64,000 nt of DNA from Bosea sp. ANAM02 (GCF_011764485.1 NZ_AP022848.1:1082001-1146000); one strand, 5' to 3'. Counted from the first letter of the stretch, positions 16,902 through 28,176 are shown. Numbers and translations are program-made. Notes: a model not told the origin generated them from the letters alone.

Positions 16902-16940
16902 GCCGTGGTTCCGAGAAAACTCAGTGCGTTCCGAAAAAGA

Positions 16941-16966
16941 AAAGGCCCGCCATCTGGCGGGCCTTT
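16941..16966 (-). terminator. Rho-independent terminator of the cold-shock gene
   Basis: AAAGGCCCGCC-ATCT-GGCGGGCCTTT. Read leftwards the stem is followed by TTTTCTTTTTCGG, a proper U-tract, 26 bases after the cold-shock stop codon. Confidence 0.85.
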
Positions 16967-16991
16967 GTTGTTTCCAGCGAAGCTGTTCGCT

Positions 16992-17660
16992 TCAGATGAA
17001 GCTGACGTCCGCGGCTTCCGGGCCCTTGCGGCCGGTGCGGATCGAGAAGCGCACGCGCTGCCCGTCCATCGGCGGCTGCAGGCCGCTGCGGCCGAGCGAC
17101 GAGACGTGCAGGAACACGTCCGGGCCGCCCTTGTCGGGGGCGATGAAGCCGAAGCCGCGATCCGAGTTGAAGAACTTCACGGCGCCATCATAGGGGCCTT
17201 CGACCGGGCCGCTGTTGCGGTCCTGGAAGCCACCGCCGCCGCGCGGGCCGCGATCGCCGCCGCCGAAGCCGCCGCGATCACGATCGCCGTAGCCGCCGCC
17301 GAAGCCGCCACGATCCCGATCGCCATAGCCGCCGCCGAAATCATCGCGCGGAGGACGTGGCGAGAAGGCGCGGGGAGCCGGCGCGGTCTGCGTCGCCGTC
17401 GAGGCGTCGATCTCATGAACCGCGACGACCTGAAGGCCGCGGCGACCTTCGCCGAGATCGGCGACGATCGTGGCGCCGGGCAGCAGGTCCTGCTGGTCCA
17501 GCGGGCCGATGGCCGAGACATGCAGGAAGACATCGCCCGAACCATCGGAGGGCGATGCGAAACCGAACCCCTTCTCGGGGTCGAACCACTTGACCTTGGC
17601 TTCGATGTTTTCGTGGGTGACGAAAGGCTGGGCAGCCGGAGGCTTGCGACGATCGAACAT
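16992..17660 (-). CDS. Two-domain cold-shock protein with Gly/Arg/Asp-rich linker
   Basis: 222 residues. CSD1 (about 16-80) has KWFDPEKGFGFASPSDGSGD and VFLHVSAIG; CSD2 (about 158-222) has KFFNSDRGFGFIAPDKGG and VFLHVSSLG. Both keep the RNP1-like (GFGF) and RNP2-like (VFLHV) RNA-binding motifs. The linker (about 105-150) is a run of imperfect GGYGDRDRGGFGG repeats, low-complexity RGG/RG-type sequence. Such proteins bind single-stranded nucleic acid and melt RNA structure. Double-CSD proteins occur in Rhizobiales, usually with a shorter linker. ATG 17660 gives the first domain intact. A strong terminator follows; the 330 bases upstream separate it from a divergent GNAT gene. Confidence 0.93.
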   Translation of the reverse strand: MFDRRKPPAAQPFVTHENIEAKVKWFDPEKGFGFASPSDGSGDVFLHVSAIGPLDQQDLLPGATIVADLGEGRRGLQVVAVHEIDASTATQTAPAPRAFSPRPPRDDFGGGYGDRDRGGFGGGYGDRDRGGFGGGDRGPRGGGGFQDRNSGPVEGPYDGAVKFFNSDRGFGFIAPDKGGPDVFLHVSSLGRSGLQPPMDGQRVRFSIRTGRKGPEAADVSFI

Positions 17661-17993
17661 GGAGCTTCAAATATGAGTGACCGGGAGCACGCAACTTAGC
17701 TCATGCCGGGCGCGCCGTCATCGGGGTCAGTGCGAAATTATTGCACGTCATTTTACGGCGCAATAGTGGTTTTTTCGCCCTGCCGTTCCCAACGTCATCC
17801 GATGCTTCTGTCATGCGCACTGCGCATGTTGTCCCCGGTTTTGCTGGCTGTTTCATCGCTGGTCCGGCGAAAATGCCGCAGGTCGTGCCCTTGCAATCGT
17901 GCGGGCGTCATACGATGTGATGAGCGAGTTAGGGAAGACAACGCCTCCTGGTCGGTTTCGCGCGACATGTCGCGCTGTTCAGGAGATGACAAT
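17661..17993. other. Divergent promoter region, cold-shock and GNAT genes
   Basis: About 330 bases without a convincing gene. It must hold both promoters and, by analogy with other cold-shock genes, may include a long 5' leader for the cold-shock mRNA; no specific structure was identified. Confidence 0.4.
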
Positions 17994-18608
17994 TTGGTCC
18001 GTTCGCGACAATCCGGCAGGAAGGCCGGCGATGGCGTGATCCGGCGGCTGTGGCCGACGGAGCGCGATCTTTTCACAGAGCATCTGCTCAGGCTCGATCC
18101 CGTCACGCGCCACCAGCGCTTCGGCGCGGCGGTGAACGACGCGTTCCTGGAGAACTATGCCAGGACGACCTTCGGCGTCGGCGGGCTGGTCTATGCCTAT
18201 GTCGTGGACGGCGTAGTGCGCGGCGCAGCCGAATTGCGCGGCCTGGACGAGATCGTCGCGCTGACCGGCGAGGCGGCCTTCAGCGTCGAGACGCCCTGGC
18301 GGCGCCGCGGCGTCGGCGCGCAGTTGTTCGGCCGCCTGATCACGGCGGCGCGCAATCGCGGTATCCGCACGCTCTATCTGACCTGCCTGCCGGAAAACGC
18401 GGCGATGCGCCGGCTCGCGGCGAAGTTCGAGGCCGATCTCGTCGGCGGCTATGCCGATATCGAGGGCGTGATCGCGACCGGCGGGCCGACGCCCTTCACG
18501 ATCCTCGACGAGGCGCTCGACAATGCGAGGGGCTTCGCGACGATGGCGCTGTCGATCCAGAGGAGCTTCTGGCCGGGCTCATTGCTGGCCCGGACCTTCG
18601 GGGCCTGA
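17994..18608 (+). CDS. GNAT family N-acetyltransferase
   Basis: About 204 residues. The acetyl-CoA pyrophosphate loop is RRRGVGAQLFGRLITAARNR, preceded by the beta strand AAFSVETPW and followed by GIRTLYLTCLPENAAMRRLA and KFEADLVGGYADIEG, the standard GNAT order. RRLWPTERDLFTEHLLRLDP at the N-terminus, with TRHQRFG, resembles rhizobial acetyltransferases of unknown substrate. The frame is open back to 17703 but upstream sequence is not GNAT-like; TTG 17994 is preferred because AGGAG lies eight bases before it, with ATG 17967 as alternative. Function beyond acyl transfer is unknown. Confidence 0.85.
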   Translation: MVRSRQSGRKAGDGVIRRLWPTERDLFTEHLLRLDPVTRHQRFGAAVNDAFLENYARTTFGVGGLVYAYVVDGVVRGAAELRGLDEIVALTGEAAFSVETPWRRRGVGAQLFGRLITAARNRGIRTLYLTCLPENAAMRRLAAKFEADLVGGYADIEGVIATGGPTPFTILDEALDNARGFATMALSIQRSFWPGSLLARTFGA

Positions 18609-18702
18609 GCACCTTTCGCGGACGACGGAGATCGCATCTCCCACTCCCCCTTTCCGGGGCAGGCCGAAGGCCTGAGCCCGGAACCCGCGACCGTGACAAA
18701 GC

Positions 18703-18796
18703 GTCATTCTCGGGCTTGACCCGAGAATCTCTGGACAGTGAGGTGCGGGAGCCCCCTTCAACGGCAAGAGATGCTCGGGTCAAGCTCGAGCATGAC
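18703..18796. repeat. Palindromic intergenic repeat, family C copy 1
   Basis: Starts GTCATTCTCGGGCTTGACCC and ends CTCGGGTCAAGCTCGAGCATGAC. It is made of two small stems (TCTCGGG-CTTGA-CCCGAGA on the left). The second copy is at 23144. Confidence 0.85.
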
Positions 18797-18872
18797 GGCG
18801 GGAGGCTTATCGACCCGCTGGCGTTCGCCCCCGAAGCGACGCCGCGGTCCTGGCGGAACCGAACTTCGCGGT

Positions 18873-19595
18873 CTACCGGCTCATCGACAGAGAGGCGCCG
18901 GACTTGGTCACCGCGCCGTCGAGCGCGCCCGCGCCGGAACTGCGCAGCCGGGCGGCCACCGTGCCGCCCTGCTGGTAGAGATAGACCTCGCCGTCGCGGA
19001 AATCCCAGGCCGAAATCTTCTGCAGGTCCTTGTTGGCGCAGCCGGACGAGGAGGCGCGGTAGAGATCGAGCGTCGGCGTGCTCGACAATTGCACCCGGCA
19101 GGTGCCGCCGGTCGCCTCGCGAGCCGTCCAGCCGCCGACGACGCTGTTGCGGCTGGCCGTGGGACGCGGCGTCGCCGCCGGGGCCGAGCCGAGGCCCGCG
19201 ACCTGGTTACCGCTGCCGCGTAGCCCCGGGTCCTGAGTCGGCTGGCCGGTCGGGGGCAGGCCCTGGCCTTGCGGCGCGGCGCCGGCATTGGGATCGAAGA
19301 ACGGGTCCTGCGGCGGGGGCAGGGCGCCGCTGCCCTGCGGACCACTGGCGGCGGGATAGCCGCCGGCTTGCGGGGGGGCAGCCGGATATCCACCAGGCGG
19401 GGGCAAAGGCTCCGAGGTGATCGGCGACGAGCTCACCGGCGGCGCGGAGGGCAGCGGCTGGCTGTAGGAGGGCTGGTTCATCACCGGCCCGCTGAAGCGC
19501 TGCGAACCGGCGCAAGCGGTCAGGGCCAGCAGCGGCAGGACGGCGGCCGCGCGGACGAGGGCGGCAGTCGATGCGGTCTTGATCGTCGTCGTCAT
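18873..19595 (-). CDS. AprI/Inh-domain lipoprotein (putative metalloprotease inhibitor)
   Basis: About 240 residues. A signal peptide ends in the lipobox LLALTAC-AGS, so the protein is a lipoprotein anchored by Cys. Residues about 30-150 are Pro/Gly/Gln-rich and disordered (PPGGYPAAPPQAGGYPAASG). The C-terminal 90 residues match the AprI/Inh beta-barrel inhibitor fold: VVGGWTAREATGGTCRVQLS, GCANKDLQKISAWDF and GEVYLYQQGGTVAARLR, with a Cys pair. The family inhibits secreted serralysin metalloproteases, but many rhizobial members lie far from any protease gene, as here, so the role may be different. ATG 19595 is chosen from the signal peptide; its ribosome site is weak. Confidence 0.85.
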   Translation of the reverse strand: MTTTIKTASTAALVRAAAVLPLLALTACAGSQRFSGPVMNQPSYSQPLPSAPPVSSSPITSEPLPPPGGYPAAPPQAGGYPAASGPQGSGALPPPQDPFFDPNAGAAPQGQGLPPTGQPTQDPGLRGSGNQVAGLGSAPAATPRPTASRNSVVGGWTAREATGGTCRVQLSSTPTLDLYRASSSGCANKDLQKISAWDFRDGEVYLYQQGGTVAARLRSSGAGALDGAVTKSGASLSMSR

Positions 19596-19805
19596 CAGGC
19601 GCGGGTTCCGATCTCGGTCAGCCGAACTTTGCGTCATTTTCAGGAAACGCGATGAACGCGGCATGAGCATGGTCTAGCGCAGGCCGGCGGCGTTGCGAAC
19701 CCTCGATATCGGCTCCGGTTCCCGACGGCAGGCTCTATTGCATGAAAATGGCCTGCGCGCGAATGCGGGCAGGCCATGTTCGGCGCCATTGCGGAGATGG
19801 GCCTG

Positions 19806-21758
<1,953 letters not shown>

Positions 21759-21987
21759 TTGGCGTCTCCCCAGACTTGGGCCGTCTGTGTTGCGCTGGCC
21801 CGCCTCATGGATAGGCACGGCGGGCGTCGCTTCTTCGATTTCGACGCATCATAGGATGCGCGCGCGGCGCGGCAACCCATTGTGCATCGCACTTTCGTGG
21901 CAGGGGCCGGCGTTTCGGGCATGGTGCAGTGCCAAAACATCCCCGGTTCGCCTCATCCAATGGTAGGATAGGGCCTTGGGAGGCGTC

Positions 21988-23121
21988 ATGGCGCGCAATA
22001 TCGGCATCTTCTCGGACGGGACGGGACAGGCCGGCGGCGCCAACCCGATCAACTGGACCAATGTCTATCGCCTGTTCATGGCGACGCGAGAGGCTGATGG
22101 AGCCGGCCAGGTCTGCTTCTACGATCCCGGCCTCGGCTCCAATCCCGACGAGGGCGAGATTCGCGGGCCGTTCCGGCGCTTCAAGGACCTGCTCGCCCAG
22201 GCGACCGGCTACGGCATCACCGACAACATCATCGACTGCTATGCGGCGCTGCTCTGCGCCTACAGGCCGGGCGACCGGGTCTTCCTGTTCGGGTTCAGCC
22301 GCGGCGCCTATACCGTGCGCAGTCTCGGCGGGGTTCTGGCGCTGTGCGGCGTGCCGGGCGGTTTCGCGGAGGTGACGCGCTGGGATGGGTTCAGCGAGGC
22401 GATCCAGGCGGAAGAGGTCAGGGCGCTGGCCGCGAGCGCGGTCAACGACGTCTACATGATCAAGGACGCCACGGCGCGGTCCGAGGCCGCGGCGGCATTC
22501 CGCCGGCGTCACGGCACGCAGCCGGCGCCGCCCTTCTTCGTCGGCGTCTGGGATACGGTCAGGGCGCTCGGCCTGCCGGGTATCGGCAGCCTGCCCGGCC
22601 GCCACAAGTTCCATGACGCGATCCTCAACCGGCAGGTCGCCCATGGCCGCCATGTGCTGGCGATCGACGAGAACCGGCAGGTCTTCGCGCCCGAGCTCTG
22701 GGACGAGCGGGAGGCGCCGCCAGGGCAGATCCGACAGGTCTGGTTTGCCGGCGTCCACACCGATATCGGCGGCGGCTATGGTTTGAAGATGGGGCTCTCC
22801 GACCTCTCGCTCGGCTGGATGATCGCGGAGGCGCAGGCGATCGCCCATCCGCTCATCGTCGAGCCGGGGCTGATCGCTGAACTCCGACCCGACGCGCTCG
22901 GCCGCCAGCATGACGAGCGCAAGACCTCCTGGCTGCCCTGGAGCGAAGGCACGCGGGAGGGCTTCGCGCTGCACGATTTCCAGCCGCAGCCGGCCCGGAT
23001 GGCTGATGCCGTCGAGCCGCGGCTACAGGCGGTCGGCGTGCCGATCCTCGACGAGATGCTGCCCTATCGGCCGCACGCGCTGGCGGATTATCCGCCCTTT
23101 GAGGAATATTATGGCCGCTGA
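21988..23121 (+). CDS. DUF2235 (Tle1-like) alpha/beta-hydrolase
   Basis: 377 residues. The DUF2235 fold is shown by ARNIGIFSDGTGQAGG at the N-terminus, TNVYRLFMAT, the long spacer, and the nucleophile elbow VFLFGFSRGAYTVRSLGG (G-F-S-R-G, catalytic Ser), followed by FVGVWDTVRALGLPG (likely Asp) and VWFAGVHTDIGGGYG (likely His). Some members are type VI secretion phospholipase effectors (Tle1), but no secretion gene, VgrG or immunity gene lies nearby and the protein is much shorter than secreted Tle1 effectors, so a housekeeping lipase or esterase role is equally likely. ATG 21988 has GGGAGG four bases upstream. Confidence 0.88.
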   Translation: MARNIGIFSDGTGQAGGANPINWTNVYRLFMATREADGAGQVCFYDPGLGSNPDEGEIRGPFRRFKDLLAQATGYGITDNIIDCYAALLCAYRPGDRVFLFGFSRGAYTVRSLGGVLALCGVPGGFAEVTRWDGFSEAIQAEEVRALAASAVNDVYMIKDATARSEAAAAFRRRHGTQPAPPFFVGVWDTVRALGLPGIGSLPGRHKFHDAILNRQVAHGRHVLAIDENRQVFAPELWDEREAPPGQIRQVWFAGVHTDIGGGYGLKMGLSDLSLGWMIAEAQAIAHPLIVEPGLIAELRPDALGRQHDERKTSWLPWSEGTREGFALHDFQPQPARMADAVEPRLQAVGVPILDEMLPYRPHALADYPPFEEYYGR

Positions 23122-23143
23122 GCCTGTCATTCCAGGACAAGGC

Positions 23144-23224
23144 GTCATTCTCGGGCTTGACCCGAGAATCTCATGACAAGGAGGCGCGGGTTTCCGAGAC
23201 GCTCGGGTCAAGCCCGAGCATGAC
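23144..23224. repeat. Palindromic intergenic repeat, family C copy 2
   Basis: Starts GTCATTCTCGGGCTTGACCC and ends GCTCGGGTCAAGCCCGAGCATGAC. It lies between convergent genes (stops at 23121 and 23249). Confidence 0.85.
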
Positions 23225-23248
23225 GGCGGTGGTAGGGCGCTGAACGCC

Positions 23249-23656
23249 CTAGAGCCCGCCCATCTTGCAGACGATGTCCCATTCCTCGTCCGTCACGGGC
23301 TGGACCGAGAGGCGGAAGGAGGTGACGAGCGACATCTTGGCGAGCTTCGGCTCGGCCTTCACCGCGACGAGCGTGACCGGCTTCGGCAAGGGCTTCACCG
23401 CCTTGAAGTCGACGAGGACCCAGGGCTCGCCCGGAATCCAGTTGTAGGCTTCCTTGATGACCTCGACGATGCCGACGACCTCGAGCCCCTCGTTGGAATG
23501 GTAGAAGAAGACCTGGTCGCCCTGCTTCATCGCCATCAGGTTGAGCTTGGCGGTGTGGTTCTTCACCCCGTCCCAATGCGTGCCTTTGGCGCCGGCCTTG
23601 ACCTGGTCGTCCCATGACCAGACCGATGGTTCGGATTTGATCAGCCAGTGAGCCAT
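23249..23656 (-). CDS. EVE domain-containing protein
   Basis: 135 residues, all EVE domain: WLIKSEPSVWSWDDQVKAG at the N-terminus, WDGVKNHTAKLNLMAMKQGD, VFFYHSNEGLEVVGIVEVIK and WVLVDFKAVKPL. EVE proteins (thymocyte nuclear protein 1 family) have a PUA-like pocket that binds modified bases. This short stand-alone form is the housekeeping type, commonly beside translation and membrane genes. It is the last gene of a leftward operon tsaD-gpsA-hypothetical-EVE, its ATG overlapping the preceding stop by one base (TGATG). Given tsaD (tRNA t6A synthesis) in the same operon, an RNA-linked role is plausible but unproven. Confidence 0.93.
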   Translation of the reverse strand: MAHWLIKSEPSVWSWDDQVKAGAKGTHWDGVKNHTAKLNLMAMKQGDQVFFYHSNEGLEVVGIVEVIKEAYNWIPGEPWVLVDFKAVKPLPKPVTLVAVKAEPKLAKMSLVTSFRLSVQPVTDEEWDIVCKMGGL

Positions 23657-23982
23657 CAGGCCTCATCCTCCTTGAGCGGCACCGGCGGCTGCGAGGCCGC
23701 CTCGCCCTGTTCGTTCCAGAACCGCACCATCTCGCGGGTCAGCGCGGCGTAATCCTTGGGGTCGAGCTCGACGCGGACCTCGCCCTCGCCGAAGGGCAGA
23801 ACCAGCACGAAGCGATGCGTGCCCTCGATCCGGCGCTTGCGATGCTGGATCACAGGGCTCGCGATGCGGCCGGCGAGCGGCACCGGGCCGCTTTCGGCGA
23901 CGAGCTCGGAACCCGTCGTCTTCCTGACCTCGGCGATGCCGCGCGCGACGCGCTTCGTCAGGTCGGACCAGTCTCCCGCCAT
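23656..23982 (-). CDS. Hypothetical protein in the tsaD-gpsA-EVE operon
   Basis: 108 residues starting MAGDWSDLTKRVARGIAEVR. It has no membrane segment, no cysteines, and a mixed alpha/beta pattern: VIQHRKRRIEGTHRFVLVLP then VRVELDPKDYAALTREMVRFW. I do not recognise the family. ATG 23982 follows GGGAGGAAGGC. It sits between gpsA (11-base gap) and EVE (1-base overlap), so it is clearly co-translated with them; in many relatives this slot holds a YciI-like protein, which this is not. Confidence 0.75.
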   Translation of the reverse strand: MAGDWSDLTKRVARGIAEVRKTTGSELVAESGPVPLAGRIASPVIQHRKRRIEGTHRFVLVLPFGEGEVRVELDPKDYAALTREMVRFWNEQGEAASQPPVPLKEDEA

Positions 23983-23993
23983 GCCTTCCTCCC

Positions 23994-24989
23994 TCACTCC
24001 GCCCGGATCGGCCGCGCCAGCAGGGCCGCGACCGCATCGCGCACGCCGACATGGCCGGCGATGATCGCGGCCACGGCCGCGGCGATCGGGGTCTCGACCT
24101 GTTTCGCCCGCGCCATCTCGACGAGGACGGAGGCCGTGAAAGCGCCCTCGGCCAGTTTGCCGCCGGCGGCCTCGGCCGGGCTCCGGCCTTGGCCCAACGC
24201 CAGGCCATAGGAAAAATTGCGCGATTGCAGCGAGGCGCAGCTCAGCACGACATCGCCAAGACCGGACAGGCCCATCAGCGTCTCGGGATCGCCACCATAG
24301 GCCTCGCCGAAGCGGCGCAGTTCGGCGAAGCCGCGCGCCACAAGCGCGGCGCGGGCGCTCTCGCCATAGCCCAGGCCGATCGCGATGCCGGCCGCGATGG
24401 CGAGCACGTTCTTGGCCGCGCCGCCGATCTCGACGCCGCGCGTGTCGGCGGAGTGGTAGATGCGGAAGGCCGGCGAGCTCAGCGCCTCGGCCAGCGCCTG
24501 AGCCAGATTGGGGTCAGCTGCCGCTAGCGTCACCGCCGTCGGCAGCCCGCGTCCGATATCGGTGGCGAAACTCGGACCGGACAGGATCGCAGCGGTCGCG
24601 CCCGGCCAGGCCTCGCCGATGATCTCGGTCGCGAAACGGCCGCTCGCCTGCTCGATGCCCTTGGCGGCGGAGACCACCGGCACGCGCGGCGGCAGGGCCT
24701 CTGCCAGTGCTTCGCAGGCCGATCGCAGGGCCTGCGTCGGCACGGCGACGATCAGGGCGTCGCAGTCGGCGAGGGCAGCCAGCGAACTCGTTGGGCGGAT
24801 GCTTTCCGGCAGGTTGATGCCTGTGAGGCGCGGAGCCTGTCGCGTCTGTTCGACGGCTTCGATGGTCGCGGCATCGCGGGCCCAGAGCCGAACATCGCGC
24901 CCGGCACGGGCCGCGGCGAGAGCCAGCGCCGTGCCGTAGGCGCCGGCGCCGACGACGCCGATGCTGCGATAGGCGCTACGCGAGCTCAT
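23994..24989 (-). CDS. gpsA: Glycerol-3-phosphate dehydrogenase [NAD(P)+]
   Basis: 331 residues, normal length. It reduces dihydroxyacetone phosphate to sn-glycerol-3-phosphate in the cytosol, the entry to phospholipid synthesis. The Rossmann site is [57 protein letters not shown] and the catalytic-lysine region [20 protein letters not shown] follow, then [16 protein letters not shown]. Its start overlaps the tsaD stop by 4 bases, and the same pairing is widespread in Alphaproteobacteria. A plsC-type acyltransferase, its likely downstream user of glycerol phosphate, is encoded at 34.8 kb. Confidence 0.96.
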   Translation of the reverse strand: MSSRSAYRSIGVVGAGAYGTALALAAARAGRDVRLWARDAATIEAVEQTRQAPRLTGINLPESIRPTSSLAALADCDALIVAVPTQALRSACEALAEALPPRVPVVSAAKGIEQASGRFATEIIGEAWPGATAAILSGPSFATDIGRGLPTAVTLAAADPNLAQALAEALSSPAFRIYHSADTRGVEIGGAAKNVLAIAAGIAIGLGYGESARAALVARGFAELRRFGEAYGGDPETLMGLSGLGDVVLSCASLQSRNFSYGLALGQGRSPAEAAGGKLAEGAFTASVLVEMARAKQVETPIAAAVAAIIAGHVGVRDAVAALLARPIRAE

Positions 24990-26041
24990 GCCGCGGTCGA
25001 GGGTGCGACGGAGAGTTCGTCCAGCGGCCAGCGCGGGCGGGCGACGGCGCTCATGTCGTCGACCAGGCCGAGCCGCAGACGCTCCAGGCCAGCCCAGGCG
25101 ATCATCGCGCCGTTGTCGCCGCAGAGCGCCAGCGGCGGGGCGACCATCGGCAGGCCGGCTTCGGTGGCCAAACGGTTGAGCCCGCTGCGGATCGCCTGGT
25201 TGGCGGCGACGCCGCCGGCGACGACCAGCGTCGAGGGGGTGAGGCCGGCCTCGCGGCAGGCGCGCAGGCCCGCGCGGGTGCGGTCGACCATCACATCGAC
25301 CACGGCTGCCTGGAAGGAGGCGCAGAGATCGGCGACGTCATTGTCGGAGAGCGGGGCGATCCGCTCGGCGACGAGGCGCACGGCGGTCTTCAGGCCGGAG
25401 AGCGAAAAATCCGGGCTCGGCCTGCCCTGCATCGGGCGCGGGAAATCGAAGCGCTCGGGATCGCCCTTGGCCGCCTCGCGCTCGACCGAGGGACCGCCGG
25501 GATAGGGCAGGGCCAGCATCTTGGCGATCTTGTCGAAAGCCTCACCGACCGCGTCGTCGATGGTGCCGCCGAGCTTGAGATAATCGCCGACGCCACGCAC
25601 AGCGAGCAACTGGGTATGGCCGCCGGAGACGAGCAGCAGCAGATAGGGAAAGGCGAGGTCGTCGGTGAGGCGGGCGGTCAGCGCATGCGCCTCGAGATGG
25701 TTGATCGCGATGAAGGGCTTACCCGTTGCGAGCGCGATCGCCTTGCCGGCGGTGAGACCGACCATGACACCGCCGACCAGACCGGGGCCGGCGGCGGCGG
25801 CGACGGCGTCGATGTCATCCGGCTTCAGGTCGGCATGGGCGAAGGCGCGGGCGATGATGCGGTCGATCGCCTCGACATGGGCGCGCGCCGCGATCTCCGG
25901 CACGACGCCGCCATAGGCAGCATGTGCGGCGATCTGGCTCAGGACCTCGTTCGACAGAATCCTGCTTTCGCCGGAACGCTCGACGGAGACGATCGCGGCT
26001 GCCGTTTCGTCGCAGGTCGTCTCTATCCCCAGTACACGCAT
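24986..26041 (-). CDS. tsaD: tRNA threonylcarbamoyladenosine transferase TsaD
   Basis: 351 residues. TsaD transfers the threonylcarbamoyl group from TC-AMP to A37 of ANN-decoding tRNAs, with TsaB and TsaE. Motifs of the ASKHA fold are visible: [38 protein letters not shown], the metal-binding [11 protein letters not shown] (HxxxH), [16 protein letters not shown], and the C-terminal [13 protein letters not shown] and [13 protein letters not shown] carrying the last metal-ligand Asp. It heads the leftward operon tsaD-gpsA-hypothetical-EVE. The divergent 269-base gap to hemD-mic60 at 26311 holds no gene; in many relatives hemC lies next to hemD, but it is not present here. Confidence 0.97.
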   Translation of the reverse strand: MRVLGIETTCDETAAAIVSVERSGESRILSNEVLSQIAAHAAYGGVVPEIAARAHVEAIDRIIARAFAHADLKPDDIDAVAAAAGPGLVGGVMVGLTAGKAIALATGKPFIAINHLEAHALTARLTDDLAFPYLLLLVSGGHTQLLAVRGVGDYLKLGGTIDDAVGEAFDKIAKMLALPYPGGPSVEREAAKGDPERFDFPRPMQGRPSPDFSLSGLKTAVRLVAERIAPLSDNDVADLCASFQAAVVDVMVDRTRAGLRACREAGLTPSTLVVAGGVAANQAIRSGLNRLATEAGLPMVAPPLALCGDNGAMIAWAGLERLRLGLVDDMSAVARPRWPLDELSVAPSTAA

Positions 26042-26310
26042 GATCGGTCGACTTGTCTCGCGGAATGAGGGATCAGGATCAAGGAACGCGTCCGGCGGTT
26101 CCGTGTCGGCAATTCCTTCGTATAGTGCGCGAGGGGGCGCAAGGCCAAGAGGCGCGTCGCAAGAGGCGCGTCGTGGTCATGACGGCGGGAACGGGAAAAG
26201 GAGACGGCATGGGCAGGATCATTGTTCCGCCTCAATGCGGCATGATCGCAAATTGCTGCACGGTTCGCGGATCGTCCTGCGGTCGCCGCCGGTTTTGTCA
26301 GGAGCTGTGA

Positions 26311-28158
26311 ATGCGCGTCTTCGTCTTTCGACCCCGCCCCGATGCCGAGCGCACGGCGCGCGCCATCGCCGAGCACGGCTTCGAGCCGGTGGTCGCGCCG
26401 CTCTTCGAGGTGGTCCGCCTGACGGACGCAGCGCCCGAGGGCGCGTTCGACGCGCTCGTGCTGACCAGCGGCAACGGCGTGCCGGCGCTGGCCGACGGAC
26501 CCGCGGCCTGGCGTGACCTGCCGGTCTTCACCGTCGGCAGCCGAACGGCCGCGAAGGTGCGCGAGGCCGGGCTAGACGATACCCGCAGCGCCGATGGCGA
26601 CCGCAACGATCTGATCGAGCTGATCATTCGTACGCTGCCGGCGCCGGCGAAATTGCTGATGATCGTCGGGCGGGACCGCAAGGAGGATGTGCCGGACCGG
26701 CTGCGCGAGGCCGGCTACGAGGTCACGCTGTGGATAGCCTATGCGGCTGAGCCGGTCTCGGTCCTGCCGGAGGATACGCAAGCCGCGCTTCGGCATGGCG
26801 AAGGCGGCGCGGCGCTGCATTATTCGGCGCGCGGGGCGCGGACCTTCATCGCGCTGGCGCAGGCGGCGAACGTGGCCGACGAGGCGCTCGAACTGACCCA
26901 TGTCGCGCTCTCGGCCGATGTCGCCTCGCCGCTGATCTCGGCCGGCGCCAGCACCGTTCTGGTGGCGGAGCATCCGGAGGAAGCCGGAATGCTGGCGGCG
27001 CTGGAGCAGGTCTCTGCGCGCGAGCGCCTTGGCGATCCGGCCCGGCCGGAGCCGCGCGGCAGCCTGCAGCGCACGCCGCCGACCGTCGACCTGAAGGCGG
27101 TATCGTCGGAAACGGCACAAGGCACGGATGCGGCGAAGCCTTCGCCGGAAGCGGTGGCGCCGACCGAGGCATTGCCGCAGGAATTCTCGCCGCCGCCGGT
27201 CGAGCCGATGCGTCCGGACGCCGAGCGCGACGCGCCGGCGCGCACGCCGTGGCTGGCGGTGGCGGCCGCTGCCCTCGTCGGGGGTGTGATCGGAGGCGCG
27301 CTCGTATCCTATGTCCTGCCCAAGCCGGCTCCGTCCGGAAGCACCGAGGCGATCGCCGAATTGCGCAGCCGGATAGAGAGCTTGCAGGCGGGAGCGGCAG
27401 CAGCGGACCGCAAGGCGTCCTCCGCCTCGGAGGCCGCCGCGAAGGCGGGTTCCGAGCTTCAGGCCGTGACGGCGAAGCTCGCTGCGCTCGGCAATGCGCA
27501 GGCGCCGGATACCAGCGCATTCAGCGCCCAGGCACAGAAGGCCGAGGCGGCGGCGACGGCTGTCGGCCAGCGTCTCGATGAGATCGCGGGACGGCTCGGC
27601 AGCGTCGAGACGCAGGCCAAGGCTGCGGCAGGCGCGAGTCCCGAGGCGATGGCGGCGGCGCGCATCGTGCTGGCCGAGCGGGTCCAGCGCGCGCTGGCAG
27701 GCGGGCGGCCTTTCGCCGGCGATATCGCAGCACTGACGAAGAGTGGCGTGGCGCAGGCGGATGTCGCGCCGCTGACGGCGATCGCCGCCGGTAGCGCACC
27801 GACGCGCGAGGCTTTGCAGGTGGGCTTCCGCAAGCATGGCGCGATGTTCCAGCGGGAGGTCATGCCGGCGTCCGACAGCTGGACCGACAAGCTGCTCGCC
27901 TTGACGAGCCGCGTCGTCACGGTCCGCCCGGTCGGCGACAGCGGCTCGACCGATCCCGCGACGTTGCCGCTTCGGCTCGAGAGCGCCATCGCGGCCGGCG
28001 ACATCGTCAAGGCCGCGGCCCTGTGGGGCCAGTTGCCCGAGCCGGCGCGCCGTGCGAGTGCGGAGTTCGGTGCCGATCTGCAGAAACGTGCCGCGGCGGA
28101 TGCGGCGATCGCCAAAATCGCGCAGGATGCTGTCGCGGCGCTCGGCGCGGCCGGCTGA
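26311..28158 (+). CDS. hemD: Uroporphyrinogen-III synthase fused to Mic60/mitofilin domain
   Basis: 615 residues in two parts. Residues 1 to about 235 are HemD, which closes hydroxymethylbilane to uroporphyrinogen III: MRVFVFRPRPDAERTARAIA, VLTSGNGVPAL, FTVGSRTAAKVREAG and YSARGARTFIAL. A Pro/Ala/Glu-rich linker leads to one membrane span at about 312-335 (LAVAAAALVGGVIGGALVSY), then a periplasmic Ala-rich coiled coil (about 345-445) and a C-terminal mitofilin-like helical domain (RVQRALAGGRPFAGDIAALT, then MFQREVMPASDSW). Alphaproteobacterial Mic60 shapes intracytoplasmic membranes and is normally a separate gene near heme genes. There is no stop or frameshift at the junction. hemY follows after 18 bases, so the two are one operon. 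Confidence 0.9.
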   Translation: MRVFVFRPRPDAERTARAIAEHGFEPVVAPLFEVVRLTDAAPEGAFDALVLTSGNGVPALADGPAAWRDLPVFTVGSRTAAKVREAGLDDTRSADGDRNDLIELIIRTLPAPAKLLMIVGRDRKEDVPDRLREAGYEVTLWIAYAAEPVSVLPEDTQAALRHGEGGAALHYSARGARTFIALAQAANVADEALELTHVALSADVASPLISAGASTVLVAEHPEEAGMLAALEQVSARERLGDPARPEPRGSLQRTPPTVDLKAVSSETAQGTDAAKPSPEAVAPTEALPQEFSPPPVEPMRPDAERDAPARTPWLAVAAAALVGGVIGGALVSYVLPKPAPSGSTEAIAELRSRIESLQAGAAAADRKASSASEAAAKAGSELQAVTAKLAALGNAQAPDTSAFSAQAQKAEAAATAVGQRLDEIAGRLGSVETQAKAAAGASPEAMAAARIVLAERVQRALAGGRPFAGDIAALTKSGVAQADVAPLTAIAAGSAPTREALQVGFRKHGAMFQREVMPASDSWTDKLLALTSRVVTVRPVGDSGSTDPATLPLRLESAIAAGDIVKAAALWGQLPEPARRASAEFGADLQKRAAADAAIAKIAQDAVAALGAAG

Positions 28159-28176
28159 CGGAGGGTTGAGGAGTCC

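Noticed and set aside
26042..26310. hemC in the tsaD-hemD gap
   Set aside because: The gap is only 269 bases, too short for porphobilinogen deaminase, and no matching motif is seen; small frames there are shadows.
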